From Streptomyces coeruleorubidus (GTDB lineage Bacteria; Actinomycetota; Actinomycetes; Streptomycetales; Streptomycetaceae): DNA of 64,000 nucleotides. The translations under genes were made by a program, and so were the position numbers. Numbering within the stretch: the first letter of the stretch is position 1; every line of letters starts with the position of its first letter. The stretch spans positions 5,065,001-5,129,000 of the forward strand of contig NZ_CP023694.1 of assembly GCF_008705135.1 (NCBI RefSeq), read 5' to 3'. Below the pieces are notes generated by a model. That model had not been told where the DNA came from. It ran no database searches and was given only the letters and a program-made list of their open reading frames with translations. Positions 36,200 to 45,378 of the stretch are shown one piece after another.

Positions 36200-37555
36200 T
36201 TACTCCGTGTACTCGTCCGCCACCGAGAGCGCCGCGTCCAGGGCCGCGAGACCCTCCTTGAGTTCCGCCTCGGTGATGTTGCAGGGCGGCACCACGTGCG
36301 TCCGGTTCATGTTCACGAACGGCCACAGCCCGCCGCCCTTCGCGGCGGCGGCGAAGGCGGCCATCGGCGCGTTCGCCTCCCCGGCCGCGTTGTAGGGCAC
36401 CAGCGGCTGACGCGTCTCACGGCTCCGGACCAGCTCCAGCGCCCAGAACATGCCGACACCGCGCACCTCTCCCACGCTCGGGTGCCGCGCGGCCAGCTCC
36501 CGCAGCTCCGGCCCGAGGACGGACGCGCCCAGCCGGGCCGCGTTCTCCACGACCTCTTCCTCCGCCATGACGTTGATCGTCGCGACCGCGGCGGCGCACG
36601 CCAGCGGGTGCCCGGAGTACGTCAGACCACCGGGGTAGGGCCGCTTTCCGAAGGTCTGCGCGATCGCGCCGGAGATCGCCACACCGCCCAGCGGCACATA
36701 CCCGCTGTTCACGCCCTTGGCGAAGGTCAGCAGGTCGGGCGTGACGTCGAACAGGTCCGCCGCGAACCACTCGCCGGTCCGCCCGAACCCGGCCATGACC
36801 TCGTCCAGGACGAAGACGATCCCGTACTTGTCGCACAGCTCCCGCACCCCGGCGAGATAGCCGGGCGGCGGGACCATGATCCCGGCCGTACCGGGGATCG
36901 TCTCCAGGATGATCGCCGCGACGGTCGAGGGCCCCTCGAAGGCGATCGTGGTCTCCAGGTGCTCCAGCGCCCGCGCGCACTCCTGCTCCTCGGTCTCGGC
37001 GTAGAAGCGGGAGCGGTAGAGGTAGGGCGCCCAGAAGTGCACGACCCCGGCGGTGCCACTGTCGGAGGCCCAGCGGCGCGGGTCGCCGGTGATGTTCACG
37101 GCCTGCTGCGTACCGCCGTGGTACGAGCGGTACGCCGAGAGCACCTTCGGGCGGCCCGTGTGCAGCCGGGCCATCCGGATCGCGTGCTCGACAGCGTCGG
37201 CGCCGCCGTTGGTGAAGAAGATCTTGTCCAGGTCACCCGGTGTCCGCTCGGCGATCAGCCGGGCCGCCTCCGACCGGGCCTCGATCGCGAACGCGGGCGC
37301 GAAGGTCGTCATCCTCGCCGCCTGCTCCTGGATCGCGGCGACGACCTTGGGGTGCTGGTAGCCGACGTTCGTGTAGACGAGCCCGCTGGAGAAGTCGAGG
37401 TAGCGCCTGCCGTCGTAGTCCCAGAAGTACGACCCCTCCGCCCCGGCGACGGCGAGCGGGTCGATGAGCTCCTGAGCGGACCAGGAGTGGAACACATGGT
37501 CACGGTCGGCGGCCTTGACGGCGGCACCGGCTTCGGGGTTCGGCTGAGGGGTCAT
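36200..37555 (-). CDS. Class III PLP aminotransferase (omega-amino acid type)
   Basis: A 451-residue enzyme of the beta-alanine/taurine/aspartate-pyruvate group. Motifs are LDFSSGLVYTNVGYQHPKV near 54, FFTNGGADAVEHAIRMAR (phosphate loop, near 112), YRSYHGGTQQAV near 141, FVLDEVMAGFGRTGEW (cofactor Asp, near 246) and the Schiff-base Lys in TFAKGVNSGYVPLGG near 280. It moves amino groups from an amine or omega-amino acid to pyruvate or a keto acid. The FCD-type GntR gene next to it suggests substrate-induced expression. The exact donor is not predictable. Confidence 0.9.
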   Translation of the reverse strand: MTPQPNPEAGAAVKAADRDHVFHSWSAQELIDPLAVAGAEGSYFWDYDGRRYLDFSSGLVYTNVGYQHPKVVAAIQEQAARMTTFAPAFAIEARSEAARLIAERTPGDLDKIFFTNGGADAVEHAIRMARLHTGRPKVLSAYRSYHGGTQQAVNITGDPRRWASDSGTAGVVHFWAPYLYRSRFYAETEEQECARALEHLETTIAFEGPSTVAAIILETIPGTAGIMVPPPGYLAGVRELCDKYGIVFVLDEVMAGFGRTGEWFAADLFDVTPDLLTFAKGVNSGYVPLGGVAISGAIAQTFGKRPYPGGLTYSGHPLACAAAVATINVMAEEEVVENAARLGASVLGPELRELAARHPSVGEVRGVGMFWALELVRSRETRQPLVPYNAAGEANAPMAAFAAAAKGGGLWPFVNMNRTHVVPPCNITEAELKEGLAALDAALSVADEYTE

Positions 37556-37656
37556 GCGGGCGAGCGTAGGCGCGGGGGAGAGGGCGGTGAAATCGGCGGC
37601 CTGTCTGCCGTCGGCGGCATTCCGCGACAGGTTGTCCAGACGGGACGGAGCGCGTT

Positions 37657-37715
37657 GACAGCATGCTGCGCCCCATGCATTGACAGCGTGCTGTCTAAAT
37701 GTCAGGATGCTGTCA
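37657..37715 (+). promoter_or_regulatory. MarR operator array overlapping promoter
   Basis: Three related palindromes lie side by side: GACAGCATGCTGc (37657-37669), GACAGCGTGCTGTC (37682-37695, perfect but for the centre) and TGTCAGGATGCTGTCA (37700-37715). They overlap a good promoter: TTGACA at 37680-37685, a 17-bp spacer and CAGGAT at 37703-37708. Occupancy would block RNA polymerase. The DJ-1/MarR operon begins 39 bp downstream, so MarR autorepression is likely. Confidence 0.75.
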
Positions 37716-37753
37716 TAGCCCTTCGGGGTGGAGCCCGGGTCTCAGGAGGAGCC

Positions 37754-38395
37754 ATGAACGCCATCGCAGACCGCAAGCCCGTCCATCTCGCCGTCTACGA
37801 CACCCTCGCCGACTGGGAGACGGGCCACGCCACGGCACATCTCGCCCGCGCCGGATACGAGATCCGGACCGTCGGCCCGTCCACCGGCCCGGTCACCAGC
37901 ATCGGCGGACTGCGCATCCAGCCCGGCGCGGCCCTGGACGACGTACGGCCCGAGGACAGCTCCCTGCTGATCCTCCCGGGCGCCGACCTCTGGACTGAGA
38001 CATCAGCCGCTACCGCGGCGGGGTCCGGTGACCTGGCGCCCTTCGCCCGCAAGGCCCGGGAGTTCCTGGAGGCCGGCGTGCCGGTCGCCGCGATCTGCGG
38101 CGCCACCGCCGGGCTCGCCCGGGAGGGCCTGCTCGACGACCGGTCCCACACCAGCGCCGTCTCCTTCTACCTGGCCGCGACCGGCTACGCGGGCGGCGAG
38201 CGCTACGTCGAGACCGACGCCGTCACCGACGGAAACCTCGTCACCGCCGGCCCGACCGAGCCCGTCGCCTTCGCCCGGGAGATCTTCCGGCTGCTCGGGG
38301 TGTACGAGGGCGAGGTGCTCGACGCCTGGTACCGGCTGTTCCACGACTCCGACGCGGCGGCGTACGCCGTGCTGGAGAAGGCCGGGGCGGCATGA
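37754..38395 (+). CDS. DJ-1/PfpI family protein (type 1 glutamine amidotransferase-like)
   Basis: A 213-residue protein with ATG 37754 after AGGAGG. The fold runs VHLAVYDTLADWETG (near 9), LLILPGADLW (near 75) and the nucleophile elbow VPVAAICGATAGLAREG with Cys near 114, followed by a His in SHTSAV. The family includes chaperones, glyoxalases and amidases. The Cys-His pair suggests catalytic activity, but the substrate is not known. The gene overlaps the MarR gene by 4 bp, as in many redox- or drug-responsive MarR units, so a detoxification or sensor role is plausible. Confidence 0.88.
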   Translation: MNAIADRKPVHLAVYDTLADWETGHATAHLARAGYEIRTVGPSTGPVTSIGGLRIQPGAALDDVRPEDSSLLILPGADLWTETSAATAAGSGDLAPFARKAREFLEAGVPVAAICGATAGLAREGLLDDRSHTSAVSFYLAATGYAGGERYVETDAVTDGNLVTAGPTEPVAFAREIFRLLGVYEGEVLDAWYRLFHDSDAAAYAVLEKAGAA

Positions 38396-38886
38396 GCCGG
38401 GAGCGTCAGGACCTGTTCAGCCGCAGCGCCCTCGGGGTGTTCCGGCTGAACGGCCAGTTCCTCGCCGTCGCGGAGGAACTGGCCCGGCCCGCCGGGCTGA
38501 CCGCCGCCTGGTGGCAGGTGCTCGGCGCGGTCCTCGGCGAGCCCCTGCCCGTCTCCGGCATCGCCCGCGCCATGGGCATCACACGGCAGAGCGTGCAGCG
38601 CATCGCCGACCTGCTGGTGGAACGCGGGCTCGCCGAGTACCGGCCGAACCCCGCGCACCGCCGCGCCAAGCTCCTCGCCCCGACCGAGGAGGGGCGTGCG
38701 GCGATCGCCCGTATCGGCCCCGGGCACGCGGCGTTCGCCGACCGGCTGGCGGAGGCGTTCGGGGAGGCGGAGCTGGCGGAGGCGGTGCGGGTGCTGGAAC
38801 GGCTGTCGAAGGTGCTCGACAAGGAGGGGCTGCCCGTCACGGAACGTCCGCCCGGCACGACGACTCGGCCTGTTACGGAACCGTAG
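38392..38886 (+). CDS. MarR-family regulator
   Basis: A 164-residue winged-helix dimer. A helical N-terminus (1-45) is followed by the HTH (PVSGIARAMGITRQSVQRIADLLVERGL, about 52-80), the wing (NPAHRRAKLLAPT) and C-terminal dimer helices. ATGA overlap with the DJ-1 gene gives coupling. The three palindromes at the operon promoter fit a MarR dimer binding site, so it probably represses its own operon until a ligand or oxidant binds. The sequence contains no Cys, so direct thiol sensing is unlikely. Confidence 0.9.
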   Translation: MSRERQDLFSRSALGVFRLNGQFLAVAEELARPAGLTAAWWQVLGAVLGEPLPVSGIARAMGITRQSVQRIADLLVERGLAEYRPNPAHRRAKLLAPTEEGRAAIARIGPGHAAFADRLAEAFGEAELAEAVRVLERLSKVLDKEGLPVTERPPGTTTRPVTEP

Positions 38887-38965
38887 AGCTAGCTCAGCTC
38901 ACCCCGCCCGGGCCCCGCACTATCCTCGGTCTGTTGCTCGCGTGTGGGGGGAAGGCGGCTGAGCG

Positions 38966-40963
38966 ATGGAGAAACTGGGGCCCGGGGATCCGCAACGGAT
39001 CGGTGCGTACCGGCTGCTGGCGCGGCTCGGGGCGGGCGGCATGGGGCACGTGTATCTGGCCCGCTCGGAGCGGGGCCGTACGGTCGCCGTGAAACTCGTG
39101 CGCGAGGAGCTGGCCGCGCAGGAGGAGTTCCGGGAGCGGTTCCGGCAGGAGGTGCGGGCCGCGCGGCGGGTCGGCGGGTACTGGACGGCGCCGGTGCTGG
39201 ACGCGGACACCGAGGCGGCGGTGCCGTGGGTGGCCACCGGGTACGTCGCCGGGCCGAGCCTCCAGCAGGTCGTCGGACACGACCACGGTGCCCTGCCCGA
39301 GCGGACGGTCCGCATCCTCGCGGCCGGGCTCGCGCACGCGCTGAAGGACATCCACGCCGCGGGCATCGTCCACCGCGACCTCAAGCCGTCCAACGTCCTG
39401 GTCACCATCGACGGCCCGCGCGTCATCGACTTCGGTATCGCCCGAGCCCTCCAGACCGTGACGGACGGCGGACTCACGCGCACCGGCGCGCTCGTCGGAT
39501 CGCCCGGTTTCATGGCGCCCGAGCAGGTGCGGGGCGACCGCATCACCCCGGCCTGCGACGTCTTCTGCCTCGGCTCGGTCCTCGCCTACGCCGCCACCGG
39601 CGCCCTGCCCTTCGGCACCGCCAACAGCGGCGTGCACGCCCTGATGTTCCGCATCGCCCAGGAGGAACCGGACCTGGAGGGCGTCCCCGAGGGCATCGCC
39701 GACCTGGTCCGCGACTGCCTGCGCAAGGACCCCGCCGCACGTCCGTCCCTCGACCGCGTCCTGGAACGCAGCGGCGCGGACGACACCGTCGCCGACGGCC
39801 GCGCCCTCGACCCCTGGCTCCCGAGCGCCCTGGTCGCCCAACTCGGGCGGCACGCGGTGCGGTTGCTGGACGCGGAGGACCCGGAGGGGGAGGCCGCGGG
39901 GGAGCGGGCCGGTGCCGCCGGCCTCCCTGTCCAGCGGCAGGATTCCGGTTCCGACGAGAGCCACGGGAGCTCCGGCCCCGGCCCCGGCCCGACACCCGAA
40001 CACGCCCCCGCCGCCGACGAATCGTCCCCGAGCCCCGCGCCGCCCCCGGCCCCCGCGACGGTGCCCGCCGCACCCCCGGTCCCGCCCCCGCCGGGCCGCC
40101 CGGGCGAGGGGCCGCCGCTGAACCATCTGCCCACCATGGTCGCGGGCCAGAGCACCGCCCCGGCGCCCCAGCAGCCCCCGGGTGCCCCGTCCCACCCCCA
40201 GACGCCCCCGCCCCCGTACCCGGCGTACGGCTATCCCCAGCAGCACCCCCAGCCCGGCGCGCAGGGCGCCGCCCCGCCCTTCCACCCCGCCTACGGCGGC
40301 CTCGGCGCCACACCGCCCTACGGTCCGCCGCCGTACGGAACGGGCCAGCCCTACGGCCCGACCCCGCCCTACGGCCCGCCGCGGGAGCCGGCGCGAAGAG
40401 ACGGCCGTTCCACCGCGCTGCTCGTCGTGATCGCCCTGGTCGTCGCGCTGGCCGCGGGCGGCTCGGTCTACGCGCTGATGCAGGGCGGCGACGGCGACCA
40501 GGCCGGCGGCGACCCCACCCCCACGCAGAGCACCGACGCGCCCCCGACCACGCCGGGCCCGTCCCCGACGGCCCCGCAGCCGGACACCTCCGCCTCCCCG
40601 GCGGACGGTTCGATCCCGACGGGGTACCTGGGCACCTGGTCCACGACCATCGACAACGCCGACGGACCGCACAGCCGCTCGCTGACCATCCAGCAGGGCG
40701 AGCCGGGCGACACGGTCCTGTCCCTCGTGGCGGACGGCCCGACCAAGGGCGGCGGCAGCTACCACTGCGTGTTCGAGGGCCGGCTGACCACGGCCCCCGG
40801 CGCCGACGGCACGCTGAAGATCGGCCCGTCCACCGTGAAGGTCGGGCAACCGCGCACCGCGTGCACCCCGGGCGCGGCCACCGAGGTCACCCTCCTCCCG
40901 GACGGCACGCTCCAGCGCGTCAACACGAGCAGCGGGGAGCGGCTGACGTACACGAGGCAGTGA
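38966..40963 (+). CDS. Membrane Ser/Thr protein kinase (PknB-like, no PASTA)
   Basis: A 665-residue kinase. The kinase domain (about 12-265) has the Gly loop GAGGMGHVYLA, the Lys in VAVKLV, the catalytic loop HRDLKPSN at about 136 and DFGIAR near 152; the APE motif reads MAPEQ. A Pro/Tyr/Gly-rich linker (about 300-480) leads to one membrane helix (about 482-505), a Thr/Pro stalk and a compact outer domain (about 550-665) with two Cys. The outer domain is not PASTA and is likely the sensor. Substrates cannot be predicted. It lies 79 bp after the MarR gene; a strong terminator was not found between. Confidence 0.94.
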   Translation: MEKLGPGDPQRIGAYRLLARLGAGGMGHVYLARSERGRTVAVKLVREELAAQEEFRERFRQEVRAARRVGGYWTAPVLDADTEAAVPWVATGYVAGPSLQQVVGHDHGALPERTVRILAAGLAHALKDIHAAGIVHRDLKPSNVLVTIDGPRVIDFGIARALQTVTDGGLTRTGALVGSPGFMAPEQVRGDRITPACDVFCLGSVLAYAATGALPFGTANSGVHALMFRIAQEEPDLEGVPEGIADLVRDCLRKDPAARPSLDRVLERSGADDTVADGRALDPWLPSALVAQLGRHAVRLLDAEDPEGEAAGERAGAAGLPVQRQDSGSDESHGSSGPGPGPTPEHAPAADESSPSPAPPPAPATVPAAPPVPPPPGRPGEGPPLNHLPTMVAGQSTAPAPQQPPGAPSHPQTPPPPYPAYGYPQQHPQPGAQGAAPPFHPAYGGLGATPPYGPPPYGTGQPYGPTPPYGPPREPARRDGRSTALLVVIALVVALAAGGSVYALMQGGDGDQAGGDPTPTQSTDAPPTTPGPSPTAPQPDTSASPADGSIPTGYLGTWSTTIDNADGPHSRSLTIQQGEPGDTVLSLVADGPTKGGGSYHCVFEGRLTTAPGADGTLKIGPSTVKVGQPRTACTPGAATEVTLLPDGTLQRVNTSSGERLTYTRQ

Positions 40964-41094
40964 CCAACTCGCGGTTCCCGTGGAGCTGTTGAACGTACGG
41001 CGAATTCCGGCCGACGAAGTCCGGATACCCGCTCGTACGGCCGTACGGTGGCCGGACGATCGATTTCGTCCGGGCGGCGGCGGGGGCACCGACG

Positions 41095-42639
41095 ATGGAG
41101 TGGCTGAGCGCGGAGAACCTCGTGGCCGTCGCGACGGCCGTCCTCGGCATCAGCGCCTCGGGCGTCATGGTCTGGTACGAACGCCGGGTGCCGCGCCGCA
41201 AACGGATCGGCTACCGCGTGCAGATGGACAACCCCATCGGCGACGACGTGCGCTCGGGCCGCGCCAACCGCCGGCTGGGGCTGTTCGACGAGGCGCCCGA
41301 CATGACGGACGCGACCCTGGTTCTGCTGCGCATCGAGAACGACGGCTCACTGGCCATCGACCGCGACGACTACACGGGCCCCGAAATCCACGGCCTCACC
41401 GCGGTGTTCACCGACCGCACCATCCGCGGGGTCTCGGTCACCCAGCCCTCCGACACCGACCACCTCATGGACCACTTCACCGCGGCCCGGGGCTTCGGCT
41501 ACGAGGACAACGCGCTGCGCATCCCGCGCGTCCCGCTCAACCGCGGCGACTACTTCAAGCTTCTCGTGCTGCTCTCCGGCGGCGACGTGGGGCGCGAGGT
41601 GCGGCTGGTCGGGGGCCTGCGGGAGGGCGAGGTGCGCCCCAACCGCGCGGCCGCCCCGGACGACAAACCACCGCTGTTCAGCCGGGCCGCCCGGCTGATC
41701 ACCATCATGCTCACGCTGTGCGTGGTCACGCTGGCCGCGATCGTCGTCGCCCAGGACGACACCCCGCCCCCGATCGGCTGCGCGAGCGGCAGGCTCACCC
41801 TCACCGGTTCGACCGCGTTCGCGCCCGTTCTGCGCGAGGTGGCCGAGAAGTACGAGCGGGACTGCGGCGGCGACCCGGTCATCGACGTGGACCCGCACGG
41901 CTCGACGGCCGGAATACGGGAGCTCGCGGCGGCCGGCGCGCAGGCGGCACGGGACGGGCAGGGCTCACCCCCGGTGGTGGCCCTGTCGGACGGCCCCAAG
42001 CCGGCCGGGCTGCCCGAGCTGCGCGAGAACAGGGTGGCGGTGTCGGTCTTCGCGCTCGTGGTCAACGACGCCGTACGCCTGAAGAACCTGTCCACGGACG
42101 ACGTGCGGCGCCTCTACCGGGGCGAGATCCGCAACTGGCGGCAGCTCGGCGGCCCGGACCTGCCCGTGCACCTGGTCAGCCGGGACGCCAACTCCGGGAC
42201 GAGACAGGTGTTCCAGCGCCGGGTGCTGGGACGGGGGGAGATCGCCAACTCCTCCGTCGACTGCGTCCACAAGGACGACCCGACGGCGGCCGTCATCCGC
42301 TGCGAACTCGACTCGACGGACCAGGTGCTGAGCACGGTCGCCGACCTCCCGGGCGCCATCGGCTACAGCGAACTCAACCTGGCCGCCCGCGCCGAGGGCC
42401 TGCACTCCCTGCGCCTGGACGGCGACCCCGCCTCCGCCGACGCCATCGAGGACGGCACCAGCGAATACCCCTACCGCGAGCTCGAGTACGCCTATACCTA
42501 CGGCCGTCCCCCGGCCGACTCCCTGGCGTCGAGCTTCCTCACCTACCTCTCCCGCGGCAACGGCCAGGACGTCATCCGCACGCACGGCCACCTGCCGTGC
42601 TGGACCCCGGAGGGCCTGACCCTGTGCGCGCAGGACTGA
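41095..42639 (+). CDS. Two-TM protein with phosphate-binding-protein-like outer domain
   Basis: A 514-residue protein. TM1 is at about 8-26, a cytoplasmic region at about 27-200, and TM2 at about 203-222. The outer domain (about 230-510) is a type II periplasmic-binding fold: LTLTGSTAFAPVLREVAEKYERD resembles the PstS start (GSTAxxP), and SRDANSGTRQVFQRRVLG (near 363) matches the PstS phosphate-binding Ser-Gly-Thr loop. It has no Pst transporter genes near it. The binding protein fused to a membrane-held inner domain looks like a sensor or accessory protein, perhaps for the neighbouring kinase. Substrate and partner are unknown. Confidence 0.82.
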   Translation: MEWLSAENLVAVATAVLGISASGVMVWYERRVPRRKRIGYRVQMDNPIGDDVRSGRANRRLGLFDEAPDMTDATLVLLRIENDGSLAIDRDDYTGPEIHGLTAVFTDRTIRGVSVTQPSDTDHLMDHFTAARGFGYEDNALRIPRVPLNRGDYFKLLVLLSGGDVGREVRLVGGLREGEVRPNRAAAPDDKPPLFSRAARLITIMLTLCVVTLAAIVVAQDDTPPPIGCASGRLTLTGSTAFAPVLREVAEKYERDCGGDPVIDVDPHGSTAGIRELAAAGAQAARDGQGSPPVVALSDGPKPAGLPELRENRVAVSVFALVVNDAVRLKNLSTDDVRRLYRGEIRNWRQLGGPDLPVHLVSRDANSGTRQVFQRRVLGRGEIANSSVDCVHKDDPTAAVIRCELDSTDQVLSTVADLPGAIGYSELNLAARAEGLHSLRLDGDPASADAIEDGTSEYPYRELEYAYTYGRPPADSLASSFLTYLSRGNGQDVIRTHGHLPCWTPEGLTLCAQD

Positions 42640-42672
42640 GCTGCCCGTGCATAAGCCGGCCGGCACCCCCGC

Positions 42673-43428
42673 TCACCGGGGCTCCGGTGGCCGCTGCCGC
42701 GGCATGTTCGGCCGCGCACCACCCCCCGGCGGCACGGAGAACCGCCCAGGGAAACCCCCCGCGTCGCCCCCGCGCCCACCCCCCGAGAACACCACCGCCT
42801 GCAACCCCACGGGCGCACCCCCGCTCCGGAACTCCCCGACCCACTCCGCCGTCTCCGCCCGCACCAGCTCGCTCACATCCTCGGAGAACCTCCGCAGCAC
42901 CCCGAGACACCGCTCGGCCGCCTCACTCGCCGTCCCCTCCGCCGGTCCCAGGACCTCCCGCACGCACTCCGCCGCCCAGTCGAACTGAAGTGCCTGCAAC
43001 CGCCGCTGCACGGCCTGCGCGGTGGCCACGTCCCGCATCCAGCCCGACGTCACGCCGAAGTACCGGTCGACGGCGACACACGCCACCCCCAGCAGCAGTG
43101 CCAGACACCCCCAGGGCGCGATGCCGCCCGCGACCCCGGTCAGATCCAGCAGGGGCAGCGCGACGCCGGTGACCGCCCCCACCGCGGCCCCGCAGCGCAA
43201 CACCCGCGCGCACCGCCGCTTCCACACCCGGTCCTCGAGATACCAGGCCGCCGTCCGCAGCGCCCCTCGCTCCACCCACCGGTACAGCTCGTCCAGCCGG
43301 ACCGCCGGCTCCCCCCAGTCCCCGAGCGGGAAGGCCCGCCCGGTCAGATCGCCCGGCCGCAGCCGGGCCGCCCCCTCGCCCCGTCCGTCCTGAAGCGGCC
43401 CCTCGGGCTGCATCTCCGGCTGACCCAC
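42673..43428 (-). CDS. SLATT-like two-TM protein
   Basis: A 251-residue protein. I chose GTG 43428 because GGGAG is 6 nt upstream. Residues about 50-80 hold the charged helix LDELYRWVERGALRTAAWYL, followed by a tight hydrophobic pair (near 93-111 and 118-136) and RYFGVTSGWMRDVATAQAVQRRLQALQFDW. This order is that of SLATT domains, two-TM pore modules of nucleotide-dependent defence systems. No nucleotide cyclase or SLOG gene adjoins it. The Gly/Pro-rich tail is unlike SLATT proteins. It converges on the binding-protein-like gene with a gap of 33 bp. A defence role is inferred only. Confidence 0.72.
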   Translation of the reverse strand: MGQPEMQPEGPLQDGRGEGAARLRPGDLTGRAFPLGDWGEPAVRLDELYRWVERGALRTAAWYLEDRVWKRRCARVLRCGAAVGAVTGVALPLLDLTGVAGGIAPWGCLALLLGVACVAVDRYFGVTSGWMRDVATAQAVQRRLQALQFDWAAECVREVLGPAEGTASEAAERCLGVLRRFSEDVSELVRAETAEWVGEFRSGGAPVGLQAVVFSGGGRGGDAGGFPGRFSVPPGGGARPNMPRQRPPEPR

Positions 43429-43671
43429 CCGGCACTCCCTACTGACCACGCTGCGTGACAAGTGGCACACACGACGCACACGCGCCGGACCCTTCCTACC
43501 CCCCAACGGGTGGCGAAGATGTAGCTTTCGCCGCTTTTCCGCCCGGAAGTATTCCTTGATCAGTTATAGGGCGCGAGGGAAACTCACTCGAAAGAGTGCT
43601 GGGGCGACGGCAGGCCCGACCACGTAGGCTCGTGCCGAACGGGAAAACCCGTACCGAGCAAGGAGCTGATC

Positions 43672-44013
43672 GTGATCCCCGGTGGTGGCCAGCCCAATAT
43701 GCAGCAGCTGCTCCAGCAGGCCCAGAAGATGCAACAGGACCTGGCACAGGCGCAGGAGGAACTGGCGCAGACGGAGGTCGACGGCCAGGCGGGCGGCGGC
43801 CTCGTGACCGCGACCGTCACCGGCGCCGGCGAGCTGCGCAACCTGAGGATCGACCCGAAGGCGGTGGATCCGGAGGACACCGAGACCCTCGCCGATCTGG
43901 TCGTGGCGGCTGTGCAGGCGGCCAACGAGAACGCGCAGGCGCTCCAGCAGGAGAAGCTGGGCCCGCTCGCGCAAGGTCTGGGCGGCGGCGGCATCCCCGG
44001 TCTGCCGTTCTGA
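43672..44013 (+). CDS. YbaB/EbfC nucleoid-associated protein
   Basis: A 113-residue protein with a GTG start after CAAGGAG. The N-terminal helix is Gln-rich ([21 protein letters not shown]) and the core strand-loop is [29 protein letters not shown], typical of YbaB/EbfC DNA-binding dimers. It ends in a Gly-rich tail ([11 protein letters not shown]). It binds DNA and affects nucleoid shape and recombination-repair. It is 99 bp before recR, the conserved pairing found across bacteria, although dnaX is not here. Confidence 0.93.
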   Translation: MIPGGGQPNMQQLLQQAQKMQQDLAQAQEELAQTEVDGQAGGGLVTATVTGAGELRNLRIDPKAVDPEDTETLADLVVAAVQAANENAQALQQEKLGPLAQGLGGGGIPGLPF

Positions 44014-44112
44014 GACGCCTACCGCTTCCTCGGACGGGCGGCTGACAACTACGGTACGTACGGGAAGGCCGTGCGGCGCGAACGACCTCGATGATCCACG
44101 AAAGGCAGTCCG

Positions 44113-44712
44113 TTGTACGAAGGCGTGGTCCAGGACCTGATCGACGAGTTGGGGCGGCTGCCCGGCGTCGGTCCGAAGAGCGCCCAGCGGATCGCCTTCC
44201 ACATCCTCCAGGCGGAGCCCACGGACGTACGACGGCTCGCCCAGGCGCTCATGGAGGTCAAGGCGAAGGTCCGCTTCTGCGCGACCTGCGGCAACGTCGC
44301 GCAGGAGGAGCTGTGCAACATCTGCCGCGACGCCCGCCGCGACCCCGCCGTCATCTGCGTCGTCGAGGAACCGAAGGACGTCGTGGCGATCGAGCGCACG
44401 CGTGAGTTCCGGGGCCGCTACCACGTCCTGGGCGGCGCGATCAGCCCGATCGACGGGGTGGGGCCGGACGACCTGCGGATCAGGGAACTCCTGGCGCGCC
44501 TGGCCGACGGCACGGTCACGGAGCTCATCCTCGCCACGGACCCGAATCTCGAAGGCGAGGCGACCGCCACGTACCTCGCCCGCATGATCAAGCCCATGGG
44601 CCTGAAGGTCACCCGCCTGGCCAGCGGCCTCCCGGTGGGTGGCGACCTGGAATACGCGGACGAGGTGACCCTCGGTCGCGCCTTCGAGGGGAGACGACTC
44701 CTAGATGTCTGA
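44113..44712 (+). CDS. recR: Recombination mediator RecR
   Basis: A 199-residue protein of full length. The helix-hairpin-helix [20 protein letters not shown] (about 12-31), the four-Cys zinc finger CATCGN...LCNICRD (about 57-75) and a Toprim domain (about 81-175; [14 protein letters not shown] and [18 protein letters not shown]) are all present. It works with RecO and RecF to load RecA on gapped DNA. The start is the TTG at 44113, with AAAGG 8 nt upstream, and no ATG or GTG fits the family start. Its end overlaps the next gene by 8 bp. Confidence 0.97.
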   Translation: MYEGVVQDLIDELGRLPGVGPKSAQRIAFHILQAEPTDVRRLAQALMEVKAKVRFCATCGNVAQEELCNICRDARRDPAVICVVEEPKDVVAIERTREFRGRYHVLGGAISPIDGVGPDDLRIRELLARLADGTVTELILATDPNLEGEATATYLARMIKPMGLKVTRLASGLPVGGDLEYADEVTLGRAFEGRRLLDV

Positions 44713-45364
44713 CGCCACGCTGCACGCGACCGACCAGAACCCGGACGACTTCGCCGTCCAGATCGCGGACCAGGTCGAGAGCTTCCTGGTCGCCGTCATG
44801 GAGATCGCGAGGGGCGACGAGCCGGAATCGGCCGTTCCCTTCCTGCTCCTGGAGGTCTCCCAACTCCTCCTGGCCGGCGGCCGCCTCGGCGCGCACGAGG
44901 ACATCGTGCCCGACGAGCGCTACGAGCCCGACCCGGGCCCCGAGCCGGACGTCGACGAGCTCCGCGAGAACCTGGCGCGGCTCCTCGACCCCATCGACGT
45001 CTACTCGGAGGTCTTCGACCCCTACGAGCCCCGCAAGGCGCCGGTGCCGGCCCGTATCTCCGACGACCTCACCGACGTCATCACCGACCTGCGCCACGGC
45101 ATGGCCCACTACCGGGCGGGCCGCACCACGGAGGCCCTGTGGTGGTGGCAGTTCTCCTACTTCTCCAACTGGGGCTCCACCGCCTCCGCGACCCTCCGGG
45201 CCCTCCAGTCGGTCCTCGCCCACGTCCGCCTCAACCAGCCCCTGGCCGAACTCGACGGCCTGGACACGGACCAGGCCATGGGCGACGACACGCTGGAGTT
45301 CGAGGCGGGCAGGGTGATGGCGGAGGAGATCGCGGAGCCGCTGGGGTTGCGCCCGGCCAAGTAG
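44705..45364 (+). CDS. DUF5063 family protein
   Basis: A 219-residue acidic protein overlapping recR by 8 bp. It starts with [20 protein letters not shown] and has [22 protein letters not shown] near 120 and [29 protein letters not shown] near 141-169, the DUF5063 core with a run of three Trp. The family is found almost only after recR in actinobacteria, hinting at recombination or nucleoid-linked function. No enzyme motif is visible. It converges on the PhzF gene with 14 bp between them. Confidence 0.85.
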   Translation: MSDATLHATDQNPDDFAVQIADQVESFLVAVMEIARGDEPESAVPFLLLEVSQLLLAGGRLGAHEDIVPDERYEPDPGPEPDVDELRENLARLLDPIDVYSEVFDPYEPRKAPVPARISDDLTDVITDLRHGMAHYRAGRTTEALWWWQFSYFSNWGSTASATLRALQSVLAHVRLNQPLAELDGLDTDQAMGDDTLEFEAGRVMAEEIAEPLGLRPAK

Positions 45365-45378
45365 GAGGCCGAGGTCTC

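Noticed and set aside
36185-36215. GTACTC-like units as a second copy of the 61432 repeat
   Set aside because: Only two units, inside the 3-prime end of the aminotransferase gene, explained by its codons.
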